Assembly (NCBI GenBank): GCA_002343325.1
Contig: DDSG01000009.1
Location: forward strand, 4,634 to 17,374
Source: Phycisphaerales bacterium UBA2396
Lineage (GTDB): Bacteria; Planctomycetota; Phycisphaerae; Phycisphaerales; UBA1924
Reading direction: 5' to 3'
Length of the DNA: 12,741 nt
Below are positions 6,044-12,741 of the stretch, piece by piece. Positions within the stretch are counted from its first letter, which is position 1, and every line of letters starts with the position of its first letter. Both the position numbers and the translations under genes were made by a program. The notes below the pieces were generated by a model. The model was not told the DNA's origin. It ran no database searches and worked only from the letters and a program-made list of their open reading frames with translations.

Positions 6044-6250
6044 GTGTCCGATCCCGCCCCCAACCTCGACCAGGCCATCCGCGACAACGCGTCGCAACCC
6101 GCGAAGGCGTCGGTCGACGGCCAGTCCGTCGAGCAGCACCCGCTGAAGGACCAGATCGAGGCCGACCGCTACCTCGCGTCCAAGGACGCCGCGAGGAAGC
6201 CCGGCCTCGGCATCAAGTTCGCCAAGATCGTTCCTCCCGGTTCCGTCTGA
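6044..6250 (+). CDS. gpW-like head completion protein (68 aa)
   Basis: The GTG start has GAGGTG seven bases upstream. The product has the same length as lambda gpW (68 residues) and the same position, between large terminase and portal. The layout also fits: an N-terminal helix (NLDQAIRDNASQPAK), a short hairpin around VDGQSVEQ, a second helix (LKDQIEADRYLASKDAA) and a basic C-terminal tail ending in PPG. gpW joins filled heads to the tail-connector proteins. Sequence identity to lambda gpW is weak by eye, so the call rests on length, order and motif layout. A portal-associated small protein of unknown role is the alternative. Confidence 0.55.
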   Translation: MSDPAPNLDQAIRDNASQPAKASVDGQSVEQHPLKDQIEADRYLASKDAARKPGLGIKFAKIVPPGSV

Positions 6251-6257
6251 CCCACTC

Positions 6258-7811
6258 ATGCTGAACGCCATCGCCAACATCATGAGCCGGGTCGGTCGCG
6301 GGACGCAGACCGGCTCCCCCTCCCCGGCGGCGTCGCGCCCCCCCGACTCGCACGGACGTGGGTCGCGCGGCGGCCGTCGCTTGGTTGTCGCCAAGTTCGA
6401 CTCGGCACAGACCACCGCGGACAACCGCAAGCACTGGGCGAACGCAGACGGCCTGTCGCCCAACGCCGCGATCAACCCCGAGGTCCGTCGCGTCCTCCGC
6501 AACCGCGCCCGCTACGAGGTCGCCAACAACTCATACGCCAAGGGCATCGTCCTCACGCTCGCCAACGACACCATCGGCACCGGTCCGCGACTGCAGATGC
6601 TCACCGGCGACGCCGAGGCCAACGCCCGCATCGAGGACGCGTTTGAGCAGTGGTCGCGCGCGGTGGATCTGCCCGGCAAGCTCCGAACCATGCGGATGGC
6701 CCGCGCCGAGACCGGCGAGGCGTTCGCGCTGCTCGTGAACAACCCCGGAGTGCTGTCCCAGGTCTCGCTCGACGTGAAGCTCATCGAGGCGGACCAGGTC
6801 TGCTCGCCCCTCATGCGTCGTGGCCTGAGCGTCGAGATCGACGGCATCCTGCTGGACCAGTGGGGCAACCCTTCCGCGTACCGCGTGCTCAAACGGCACC
6901 CCGGCGACAACAACGCTCTGCGTGCCCCTATCGATGACCTGCTTGCGTACGACACGCTCCCCGCCGCGTCGGTGGTGCACTACTACCGGGCCGATCGCCC
7001 AGGCCAGCTCCGAGGCATCCCCGATATCACGCCGGCGCTCCCGCTGTTCGCGCAGCTCCGCCGGTACACATTGGCGACCATCGCGGCTGCCGAGACCGCC
7101 GCCAACTTCGCCGCCGTGATCTACACCGACGCGCCGGCCAACGGCGAGGCCGATCCGCTGGAGCCGATGGACGAGGTCGAGCTCGAGCAGCGACTCGCGA
7201 CAGTTCTCCCAGGCGGCTGGAAGCTGGGACAGGTTCACGCCGAGCAGCCGACGACCACGTTCGGGGAGTTCAAGCGCGAGATCCTCAACGAGATCGCGCG
7301 CTGCCTGAACATGCCCTTCAACGTCGCGGCTGGCAACTCATCGGGGTACAACTACGCCAGCGGCCGCCTGGACCACCAGGTGTACTTCAAGAGCATCCGT
7401 GTCGAGCAGCACCAGATGCAGCTCGCCGTGCTCGACCGCATCCTCAAGGCGTGGCTCAACGAGGCGGTGCTGGTCGAGGGTCTGCTCCCGCAGTCCCTCC
7501 GCACGATCGCGCGCACGCTCCCGGAGCACGCGTGGTTCTGGGATGGCGTCGAGCACGTCGATCCCGCCAAGGAAGCAAGCGCCCAAGCCACGCGCCTGGC
7601 CAACCACACGACCACGCTCGCCGTCGAGTTCGCCCGGCAGGGTCGCGACTGGGAGCAAGAGCTCCGTCAGCGGGCCAAGGAGCTCGCGCTCATGAACGAG
7701 CTCGGCCTCGCACTCGCAACCGCACCGGCTGCCGCTCCGGCCCCGAACGCGCCCGCCGAGAACACCGACCCCGCAGACACCGTTGACGAGGAGACCGCCC
7801 GTGCCAACTGA
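6258..7811 (+). CDS. Phage portal protein, lambda gpB family (517 aa)
   Basis: Forms the dodecameric ring at the head vertex through which DNA enters and leaves. Family features are the ARYEVANNSYAKGIVLTLANDTIGTGPRLQM block (residues about 84-114), the central VHYYRADRPGQLRGIPDITPALPLFAQLRRY segment, and the FKREILNEIARCLNMPFNVAAGNSSGYNYASGRLDHQ stretch, all typical of the lambda-family portal. The length of about 500 residues is normal. The first 45 residues are basic, Pro/Ser/Gly-rich and probably disordered. No strong ribosome-binding site precedes the ATG at 6258; the gene lies 7 bp after the previous stop, so coupling is likely. The Ala/Pro-rich C-terminus overlaps the start of the next gene by 11 bp. 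Confidence 0.94.
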   Translation: MLNAIANIMSRVGRGTQTGSPSPAASRPPDSHGRGSRGGRRLVVAKFDSAQTTADNRKHWANADGLSPNAAINPEVRRVLRNRARYEVANNSYAKGIVLTLANDTIGTGPRLQMLTGDAEANARIEDAFEQWSRAVDLPGKLRTMRMARAETGEAFALLVNNPGVLSQVSLDVKLIEADQVCSPLMRRGLSVEIDGILLDQWGNPSAYRVLKRHPGDNNALRAPIDDLLAYDTLPAASVVHYYRADRPGQLRGIPDITPALPLFAQLRRYTLATIAAAETAANFAAVIYTDAPANGEADPLEPMDEVELEQRLATVLPGGWKLGQVHAEQPTTTFGEFKREILNEIARCLNMPFNVAAGNSSGYNYASGRLDHQVYFKSIRVEQHQMQLAVLDRILKAWLNEAVLVEGLLPQSLRTIARTLPEHAWFWDGVEHVDPAKEASAQATRLANHTTTLAVEFARQGRDWEQELRQRAKELALMNELGLALATAPAAAPAPNAPAENTDPADTVDEETARAN

Positions 7812-9744
7812 CTCCATGAAGATCCTCCCCGCGCTCACGTTCACGGCGACGGCGGACATCACCTTCTCCGCTGCGGCGGACGGTCAGAGCGCGCCCCTGC
7901 CCCGATTCAAGATGGTCGCGTACACCGGCGGCGCGATGCGCGTCGCGGGGTGGCGTGCCCCGGTCGTGATCGACCTCGCGGGCCTGGCTGTACCGTCGCA
8001 GGCACGCCCCATCCGCTTCGGGCACGACCCGCTCTCGGGCGTCGGCCACACTGACGCGATCCGCGTGGAGGCCGGTCAGCTCGTCGCGACGGGAGTCATC
8101 TCCCGCGACACGCCCGCCGCCAAGGAAGTCGTCGCCTCCAGCCGGAACGGATTCCCCTGGCAGGCCTCCGTCGGCGCGAGCGTCGAGGAGTTCGAGTTCA
8201 TCAAGGACAACCAGAAGGCGACGGTCAACGGTCAGGAGATCACCGGCCCGGTGAACGTCGTCCGCAAGGCCACGCTCGGCGAGATCAGTTTCGTGGATCT
8301 CGGCGCAGACGGCCGCACCAGCGCGAGCATCGCCGCGCGTCTTCACAAGGAGCCCAGCGTCATGGCCGACGAGTCCAATCCGACCCCCACCCCCTCCGCC
8401 ACCCCTCCCGTCACCGGCACCGAGCAGACGCCCGAGCAGATCCGCGCCGCGGCGCTGGCCGAGACGGCCCGCATCGACGCGATCCGCAAGGTCTGCGGCG
8501 GCAAGCACACCAGCATCGAGGCCCAAGCCATCCGTGACGGCTGGGACGCGACCCGCACCGAGCTCGAAGTGCTCCGTGCCAGCCGCCCCAAGATCCCGTT
8601 CGTCCAGACTCCGGACACGAGCGTGACCACCGAGGTACTGGAGGCCGCGTGCTTCCAGAGCGCCAAGCTCGAAGGCATCGAGAAGGTCTGCTCGGAGCAA
8701 GCAATGGACGTCGCCGCCAAGCGCTTCAACGGCGGCCTAGGCCTGCAGGAACTCCTCTTCGAGGCCGCGATCGCCAACGGCTACACGGGCCGCACCTTCC
8801 GTGACAGCCGCCGCGTGCTCGAAGCCGCCTTCGGTCGCGGGATTGAGGCGGGCATGACCACCATCGATGTCGGCGGCATCCTGTCGAATGTCGCCAACAA
8901 GTTCCTGCTCGAAGGGTTCTTCTCGGTCGAGCGCGTGTGGCGGAACATCTGCGCGGTCCGCAACGTCAACGACTTCAAGACGGTCACCAGCTACCGCCTC
9001 ATCGGCAAGGACCAATACGAGGAGATCGGCGCGGGTGGCGAGATCAAGCACGGCACGCTCGGCGAAGAGACCTACACCAACAAGGCCAGCACCTACGCCC
9101 TGATGCTGTCGATCGATCGTCGCGACATCATCAACGATGACCTCGGCGCGATCACCACGGTCCCCCGCAAGCTCGGTCGCGGCTCGGGCCTGAAGATCAA
9201 CGACGTGTTCTGGACGGCGTTCCTGAACAACGCGGCGTTCTTCAGCGCCGGCAACAAGAACTTCGTCACCGGCGCGGACACCGCCCTCGGCATCGATGGT
9301 CTGACCAAGGTCGAGCAGGCGTTCATGGACCTGGTGGACTCCGATGGCAAGCCCACGGGCGTGATGCCGTCGATCATGCTGGTGCCCACGGCGCTCTCGG
9401 CCATGGGCACGCAGCTCTACAAGAGCGTCGAGCTCCGGGACACCACCGCGAACACCAAGTTTCCCGTCGCCAACCCACACCAGGGCAAGTTCCGCATTGA
9501 GGTCAGCCGCTACCTGGCCAACGCCATCTACACCGGCAACTCCGCCAAGGCGTGGTACCTGCTGGCGGACCCCAACGACCTGCCGGTGATCGAGGTCGCG
9601 TTCCTCGACGGCAAGGAAGCCCCGACGGTCGAGAGCTCGGAGGCCGACTTCAACATGCTCGGCATCCGGATGCGTGGGTACCACGACTTCGGCGTCAACC
9701 TGCAGGATCCGCGCGGCGGCGTCAAGAGCAAGGGCGAGGTGTAA
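7801..9744 (+). CDS. Prohead protease-major capsid protein fusion (647 aa)
   Basis: One reading frame encodes both the head maturation protease and the shell protein. Residues about 30-180 form the protease: RFKMVAYTGG, then FGHD with probable catalytic His75, FPWQASVGAS with probable catalytic Ser123, and ISFVDLGADGRTSASI. Residues about 188-265 are a Pro/Thr-rich then helical segment, like the scaffold region of HK97-type capsids. Residues about 270-647 are the HK97-fold capsid domain, with ...SVERVWRNICAVRNVNDFKTVTSYRL and the C-terminal FNMLGIRMRGYHDFGVNL. The GTG at 7801 is chosen because GAGGAG lies seven bases upstream. A strong AAGGAG nine bases before the ATG at 8362 (residue 188) may also produce the capsid part alone. 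Free capsid protein is normally needed in hundreds of copies, so that start would make sense. Confidence 0.92.
   Translation: MPTDSMKILPALTFTATADITFSAAADGQSAPLPRFKMVAYTGGAMRVAGWRAPVVIDLAGLAVPSQARPIRFGHDPLSGVGHTDAIRVEAGQLVATGVISRDTPAAKEVVASSRNGFPWQASVGASVEEFEFIKDNQKATVNGQEITGPVNVVRKATLGEISFVDLGADGRTSASIAARLHKEPSVMADESNPTPTPSATPPVTGTEQTPEQIRAAALAETARIDAIRKVCGGKHTSIEAQAIRDGWDATRTELEVLRASRPKIPFVQTPDTSVTTEVLEAACFQSAKLEGIEKVCSEQAMDVAAKRFNGGLGLQELLFEAAIANGYTGRTFRDSRRVLEAAFGRGIEAGMTTIDVGGILSNVANKFLLEGFFSVERVWRNICAVRNVNDFKTVTSYRLIGKDQYEEIGAGGEIKHGTLGEETYTNKASTYALMLSIDRRDIINDDLGAITTVPRKLGRGSGLKINDVFWTAFLNNAAFFSAGNKNFVTGADTALGIDGLTKVEQAFMDLVDSDGKPTGVMPSIMLVPTALSAMGTQLYKSVELRDTTANTKFPVANPHQGKFRIEVSRYLANAIYTGNSAKAWYLLADPNDLPVIEVAFLDGKEAPTVESSEADFNMLGIRMRGYHDFGVNLQDPRGGVKSKGEV
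8347..8364 (+). promoter_or_regulatory. Internal ribosome-binding site and ATG inside the protease-capsid gene
   Basis: AAGGAG at 8347-8352, a nine-base spacer, then an in-frame ATG at 8362 at the exact boundary between the protease domain and the scaffold/capsid part. Initiation here would give a 460-residue protein. Lambda makes its scaffold Nu3 from an internal start in the protease gene C in a similar way. The site is seen; its use is inferred. Confidence 0.55.
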
Positions 9745-9873
9745 GCCATGCCCGGGCAGGTCAGCACAGACGCTGGGGGGCTCGGCGAAGAGCTCCCGGG
9801 CGACCTTCAGAGCGGCATCGATCAGCAATCGGGCATCGACACCGATGGCCCACCAACAGATGGAGGTTCAGGC

Positions 9874-10221
9874 ATGGCTTCAGGACCAGCGAAGTTCGTT
9901 CAGGAAGGCGGCTCGATCGACTACACCCCGGGCGCGGATGTGCTCGTCGGCGCAGTGATCGTGCAGGCCGATCTCATCGGCGTGGCGCAGGCACCGATCA
10001 AGGCGGGGCAGTTGGGGTCGATCGCCGTCACCGGCGTCTTCGACTTCAACAAGGCGGTCGGCGCGGGCAGCGCCATCCCCGCGGGCACGCTCACGTACTG
10101 GGACGCGGCCGCCCAGAACGCCACCAAGAACGCGGCCGCCGGCGCGAACAAGCTGATCGGCAAGGCGGTGAAGGCCACCGTCGACGCCGACACCGTCGTT
10201 CGCGTGCGGCTGCAGCAGTAG
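9874..10221 (+). CDS. DUF2190-type capsid decoration protein (115 aa; possible 157-aa form from 9748)
   Basis: Matches the DUF2190 phage family: AKFVQEGGSIDYTPGADVLVGAVIVQADLIGVAQAPIKAGQLGSIAVTGVFDF, then TYWDAAAQNAT, then NKLIGKAVKATVDADTVVRVRLQQ. The protein is nearly all beta strand and in this gene position is expected to decorate or stabilise the shell, like lambda gpD. The ATG at 9874 has GGAGG seven bases upstream and gives the usual family length. An in-frame ATG at 9748, also with a fair GAGGT eight bases upstream, would add 42 Gly/Asp-rich residues with the repeat SGIDQQSGID. The N-terminal extension is unlike the family, so 9874 is preferred, but both starts may be used. Confidence 0.85.
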   Translation: MASGPAKFVQEGGSIDYTPGADVLVGAVIVQADLIGVAQAPIKAGQLGSIAVTGVFDFNKAVGAGSAIPAGTLTYWDAAAQNATKNAAAGANKLIGKAVKATVDADTVVRVRLQQ

Positions 10222-10238
10222 TCCTCAAGGAGCCACCC

Positions 10239-10619
10239 GTGGGTGACCTGCTCGATCGCGGCGCGGCATTCCTCGATGCCCAGCGGCACCAGCACCTCTC
10301 CCGCCCGGTCCTTTACCGGCGTGGCACGGACGAGAAGGAAGTCCACGCCACCATCGGCAAGACCGAGTTCGAGCAGGCCGACGACGCAGGGCTCATTCAC
10401 CGGGTGGAGTCGCGGGACTTCCTGGTGCGGGCCGCGGACCTGGATCTGGGCGATGGCCCGATCCTCCCGCGGGCGGGCGATCAGGTGCGTGAGACGGTTG
10501 GGGCGAGCGTGTTCGTGTACGAGGTCAACGCCCCCGGTGGACAACCGCCCTGGCGCTACAGCGACCCGTGCCGCAGGGTTCTTCGGATTCACACCAAGCA
10601 CATCGGCACGGAGACGTGA
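10239..10619 (+). CDS. Head closure / head-tail joining protein, gpFII-like (126 aa)
   Basis: The GTG at 10239 follows AAGGAG by six bases and begins 17 bp after the previous stop. A short N-terminal helix (LLDRGAAFLDAQRHQH) is followed by a beta-rich domain: RPVLYRRG, VHATIGKTEFEQ, RVESRDFLVRAADL, PRAGDQVRE, VFVYEVNAPGG...WRYSD, RVLRIHTKHIG. That order and length match proteins that close the portal channel and accept the tail, such as lambda gpFII (117 residues). Position after the capsid and decoration genes agrees. Its TGA overlaps the next ATG by one base (TGATG), so translation is coupled. Direct similarity to gpFII is weak by eye. Confidence 0.65.
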   Translation: MGDLLDRGAAFLDAQRHQHLSRPVLYRRGTDEKEVHATIGKTEFEQADDAGLIHRVESRDFLVRAADLDLGDGPILPRAGDQVRETVGASVFVYEVNAPGGQPPWRYSDPCRRVLRIHTKHIGTET

Positions 10620-10924
10620 TGGCGGACTCAAGCAACAACTCCAACGGACAGAACGGCAGCGCCCGTTGGGCCGGCGTGGTCGTCACGGTTGTGCTCGCGG
10701 CGGGCGCGATGACCGTCCAGTGGGGCGTGGTCACCACGAAGCTCCAGCAGGTGGAGAAGCGCCTCGACGAGTTCATCGGCGAGGCCCACGCGATCCGCGC
10801 CCAGTACGCCGAGATGGAACGCAAGATCTGGTTCCTCGAAGGCAAGCTGTCCGGACTGACGTCCAACTCGCCGCGCCAGAGCCTGCCAACCACGGGCTCC
10901 CCGGTGATCGGGGGTGGGCCGTGA
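10619..10924 (+). CDS. Membrane-anchored coiled-coil protein (101 aa)
   Basis: The ATG at 10619 overlaps the previous stop by one base and has GGAG five bases upstream. A polar N-terminus (SSNNSNGQNGSARW) is followed by one hydrophobic segment (about residues 16-38, AGVVVTVVLAAGAMTVQWGVV), then a heptad-like helix (KLQQVEKRLDEFIGEAHAIRAQYAEMERKIWFLEGKLSGL, about 40-78) and a Pro/Ser/Gly tail. One membrane span followed by a coiled coil is the shape of inner-membrane spanins, some holin-associated proteins and superinfection-exclusion proteins. Its place between head-closure and tail-terminator genes is unusual for a lysis gene. The topology is clear; the role is unknown. It ends in a GTGA overlap with the next gene. 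Confidence 0.78.
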   Translation: MADSSNNSNGQNGSARWAGVVVTVVLAAGAMTVQWGVVTTKLQQVEKRLDEFIGEAHAIRAQYAEMERKIWFLEGKLSGLTSNSPRQSLPTTGSPVIGGGP

Positions 10925-11352
10925 GCACGATCGCCGCCCTCGCCGACGCCGTCGCGGCGCACGTGAGCGCCGGGTCCTACGGGCAGCCCGTCGCGGCCGT
11001 CCGCATGTACCAGCCCGCGTTCACGCTGGAGGATCTCAAGGAGCTGCGGGTCTCGGTGGTGCCGCGCACGGTGCAGATGTCGCCGGTGACTCGGGACAGC
11101 CTGGCCATTGAGTACGTCATCGACGTGGGTGTGCAGAAGAAGCTCCCCGCCGAAGGGGCGGACGCGGCGATCGATGAGTTGCTCGTGTTGGTCGAGGCGA
11201 TCGCGGATCACCTGCGGTTCATACGGCTGGAGGGCTTTCCCGACGCGGCGTGGGTCGGGATCAGCAACGAGCCGGTGGTGTCGAGCGAAGCGCTCGAGCA
11301 GCACCGGGTGTTCACCAGCGTCCTGAGCGTCACCTACCGGGAGCGGAGGTAG
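10921..11352 (+). CDS. Tail terminator-like / tail completion protein (143 aa)
   Basis: The GTG at 10921 overlaps the previous stop (GTGA). The product has a helix-strand layout: N-terminal helix (STIAALADAVAAHV), strands VAAVRMYQPAF and ELRVSVVPRTVQMS, a strand IEYVIDVGVQKKL, a long helix (AAIDELLVLVEAIADHLRF), and final strands ending HRVFTSVLSVTYRERR. This alternation, with the closing VFTSVLSVTY strand, is characteristic of tail terminators that cap the tail tube at the head end (lambda gpU role), and the gene sits where the terminator is expected, before the tail tube. Assignment rests on fold pattern and synteny rather than clear sequence identity. Confidence 0.55.
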   Translation: MSTIAALADAVAAHVSAGSYGQPVAAVRMYQPAFTLEDLKELRVSVVPRTVQMSPVTRDSLAIEYVIDVGVQKKLPAEGADAAIDELLVLVEAIADHLRFIRLEGFPDAAWVGISNEPVVSSEALEQHRVFTSVLSVTYRERR

Positions 11353-11354
11353 CC

Positions 11355-11612
11355 ATGCGCAACACGATCATCTTCGGCGTGGCAATGACCGACGAGCTCA
11401 AGCCGCTGGCGACCCAGAAGACCATCGCCACCTTCACGCTCACCGCGTCGCACAAGAACACGCAGGACCTGCTGCTCTCGGACGGGAAGACCGACCCCAT
11501 CGAGGTCGCCCCGGGCACGCAGTACTACTTCGAGCGGGTGAACCTGGCGGACATTCTGGTCAAGAGCAAGGGCGGCGAGATGGTCTTTGTGGTCGGCCAC
11601 AGTGCCGAGTGA
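11355..11612 (+). CDS. Hypothetical beta-rich protein in tail region (85 aa)
   Basis: Not recognised. The ATG at 11355 follows GGAGG by five bases and lies 2 bp after the previous stop. The product looks mostly beta: TIIFGVAMT, TIATFTLTAS, TQDLLLSDG, PIEVAPGTQYYFERV, ADILVKSKGGEMVFVVGHSA. It is small and has no membrane segment. Located between the tail-terminator-like and tail tube genes and in the same operon, it is probably a virion or tail-assembly component, perhaps a small head- or tail-decoration domain (inference). Confidence 0.75.
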   Translation: MRNTIIFGVAMTDELKPLATQKTIATFTLTASHKNTQDLLLSDGKTDPIEVAPGTQYYFERVNLADILVKSKGGEMVFVVGHSAE

Positions 11613-11624
11613 AAGGAGTCAGCG

Positions 11625-12053
11625 ATGGCAATCAAGCTCGGCATGGAGGCAGCCCTCAAGTACAAGGTCGGCGGTCAGGGCGGCGCGGGTGCGTGGACGG
11701 CGCTGGGCAACACCCGCGACGTGACACTCAACCTCGAAGCGGGCGAGGCGGACGTCACCACGCGGGCCAACAACGGCTGGCGGGCGACGGTCGCCACGCT
11801 CAAGGAGGCGAGCGTCGAGTTCGAGATGGTCTGGGACACCGGCGATGCCGGGTTCACCGCCATCAAGAACGCCTTCTTCAACAACGACCCCATCGGCCTG
11901 CAGATTCTCGACGCGGCCGCGGGCCAGGGCCTGCAGGCGGACTTCTCCATCACCAACTTCAGCCGCAGCGAGGCCCTCGAGGAGGCCATCACGGTCTCGG
12001 TGACGGCGAAGGTGACGTATTCGACCACGGCGCCCTCATGGATCGGCAGCTAA
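11625..12053 (+). CDS. Major tail tube protein (142 aa)
   Basis: Stacks in rings to form the tube of the non-contractile tail. AAAGGAG lies six bases before the ATG. The sequence shows the tail-tube pattern: GMEAALKYKV, then LGNTRDVTLNLEAGEADVTTRANNGWRATVATLKEASVEFEMVWDT, the long hydrophobic segment FTAIKNAFFNNDPIGLQILD, and the C-terminal strands with AITVSVTAKVTYSTTAPSWIG. The DVTTR...W...V block and the size of about 140 residues are typical of the HK97/lambda gpV-like tube family. It is followed by the tail assembly chaperone, as expected. No C-terminal Ig-like domain is present, unlike lambda gpV. Confidence 0.88.
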   Translation: MAIKLGMEAALKYKVGGQGGAGAWTALGNTRDVTLNLEAGEADVTTRANNGWRATVATLKEASVEFEMVWDTGDAGFTAIKNAFFNNDPIGLQILDAAAGQGLQADFSITNFSRSEALEEAITVSVTAKVTYSTTAPSWIGS

Positions 12054-12067
12054 GCACGGAGGCACGG

Positions 12068-12583
12068 ATGCGGCAGTTCAAGGACAACGCGGGTCGGACC
12101 TGGACGGTGGACATCAACGTCGCCACGCTCAAGCGCGTGCGCGGGCTCACGGGCGTCGACCTCATGCAGGTCATCGAGGGGACGCTCATCGAGAAGCTCA
12201 TCCGCGACCCCGTGCTCTTGTGCGACGTGGTGTACGCCGTGTGCAAGCCTGAGGCAGACGCCGCCAAGGTCTCCGACGAGGAGTTCGGCAAGGCGATGGC
12301 GGGCGACGCTATCGAGGCCGCGACGGGCGCGGTGCTTGACGAACTCATCAGTTTCTGCCCGAGCCCGAGGGACCGGGCCAACCTCGGGCGGGTGCTCCAG
12401 GCCACGAATCGGGTGCTGGACAAGGCCCGCGACCTGACGGAAAAGCGGATCCAGACGCTGACCAGCGAGAGCGAGCTGGACAAGCTCGTGAACTGGATGG
12501 TCCCACCGCTCCAAGAGCCGCCGACGCCTGGAAGTTCATCTACCAGTGCGCCGGAGTCCTTGGCGTCGACCCCGGGCCCCTGA
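12068..12583 (+). CDS. Tail assembly chaperone, zero-frame product (gpG-like, 171 aa)
   Basis: Coats the tape measure during tail assembly. The ATG at 12068 is preferred over that at 12038 because GGAGG lies five bases upstream and the earlier ATG overlaps the tail tube gene. The N-terminus MRQFKDNAGRTWTVDINVATLKRVRGLTGVDLMQVIEG is typical of this group; the remainder is helical and charged. Third-position G/C stays high to about 12500, then falls over the last 27 codons (PPLQEPPTPGSSSTSAPES...), while the -1 frame becomes coding-like. That and the position after the tail tube support a programmed frameshift like lambda G/GT. The zero-frame stop is at 12581-12583. Confidence 0.8.
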   Translation: MRQFKDNAGRTWTVDINVATLKRVRGLTGVDLMQVIEGTLIEKLIRDPVLLCDVVYAVCKPEADAAKVSDEEFGKAMAGDAIEAATGAVLDELISFCPSPRDRANLGRVLQATNRVLDKARDLTEKRIQTLTSESELDKLVNWMVPPLQEPPTPGSSSTSAPESLASTPGP

Positions 12584-12741
12584 CGCTGCGCGAGCTGGTC
12601 TCCATGCTCGACGGTCGCCAGCGCCACGACTGGTCGATCGCCGCCGCCGTCATGTCCGTGGTGGCCAACACCGCCCGCGATCCCAAGCGATCCCGCCTGC
12701 TCAAGCCCGCCGACTTCGACCCGTTCAACAAGCCCGCCCGG
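12505..12741 (+). CDS. Tail assembly chaperone, -1 frame extension (gpT-like part), cut by window end
   Basis: This frame runs without stop to the window end and overlaps the zero-frame gene by about 79 bp. It has protein-like content (ADAWKFIYQCAGVLGVDP, then LTLRELVSMLDGRQRHDWSIAAAVMSVVANTARDP, then LLKPADFDPF) resembling the second chaperone ORF of many siphoviruses. No ATG, GTG or TTG start in this frame precedes Trp at 12529; the first ATG is at 12604, inside the conserved part. A -1 frameshift from the zero-frame gene is therefore inferred. The start given (12505) is the first codon after a C-CCA site at 12502-12505, one possible slip point. An alternative is G-GAA-AAG at 12439-12445. 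Confidence 0.65.

Noticed and set aside
8737..9828. 363-codon minus-strand open frame opposite the capsid gene
   Set aside because: Antisense shadow with no known domain; the plus-strand capsid protein explains the coding signal.
9552..10238. Upstream extension of the head-closure frame
   Set aside because: The frame is open across the capsid end and decoration gene, but its product there is Arg/Gly-rich. The GTG at 10239 with AAGGAG is the natural start.
10243..10920. Upstream extension of the tail-terminator-like frame
   Set aside because: Runs out of frame through the head-closure and membrane protein genes; the GTG at 10921 in a GTGA overlap is the better start.
1..12741. CRISPR array, tRNA gene, insertion sequence or integrase
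   Set aside because: No regularly spaced repeats, cloverleaf-like sequence, transposase or recombinase motif was found on either strand.

Overview
The window is a contiguous block of a tailed bacteriophage or prophage genome (siphovirus-type head and tail genes). The DNA is strongly GC-rich, with third codon positions almost all G or C, and GTG starts are common. The host is therefore a high-GC bacterium. A planctomycete-like or similar environmental host is possible, but nothing here proves it. No integrase, tRNA, rRNA, IS element, CRISPR array or host housekeeping gene is visible, so phage and prophage cannot be told apart.

Layout. (1) Positions 1-900, plus strand: the C-terminal part of a beta-class DNA adenine/cytosine-N4 methyltransferase; its start lies before the window. 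(2) Positions 909-3020, minus strand: a tight run of six small genes read leftward. One carries a C-terminal HARE-HTH winged-helix domain; the other five are unrecognised. Several share a near-identical ribosome-binding leader. (3) Positions 3021-3178: a divergent, repeat-rich intergenic region with a 15-bp palindrome and two 13-bp direct repeats spaced by 21 bp, just before the packaging genes. (4) Positions 3179-12741, plus strand: one long packaging-head-tail operon. In order: a small terminase-like DNA-binding protein, a GpA-type large terminase, a lone NrdR-like zinc ribbon, a 68-residue gpW-like protein, a lambda-family portal, a prohead protease fused to the major capsid protein, a DUF2190-type decoration protein, a gpFII-like head-closure protein, a membrane-anchored coiled-coil protein, a tail-terminator-like protein, an unknown 85-residue protein, the tail tube protein, and a tail assembly chaperone whose downstream partner is in the -1 frame and runs off the window.

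The late genes follow the lambda order (Nu1-A-W-B-C/E-D-FII-U-V-G/GT) closely, although the sequences are far from lambda. Stops and starts mostly overlap or lie within about 15 bp, which indicates one transcript with translational coupling. The most notable points are: the domain shared by the small terminase-like protein and the N-terminus of the large terminase; a possible terminase-binding or cos region in front of them; the protease-capsid fusion with a strong internal ribosome-binding site; the inferred -1 frameshift in the tail chaperone; the NrdR-like zinc ribbon without its ATP-cone; and the methyltransferase beside a HARE-HTH protein.
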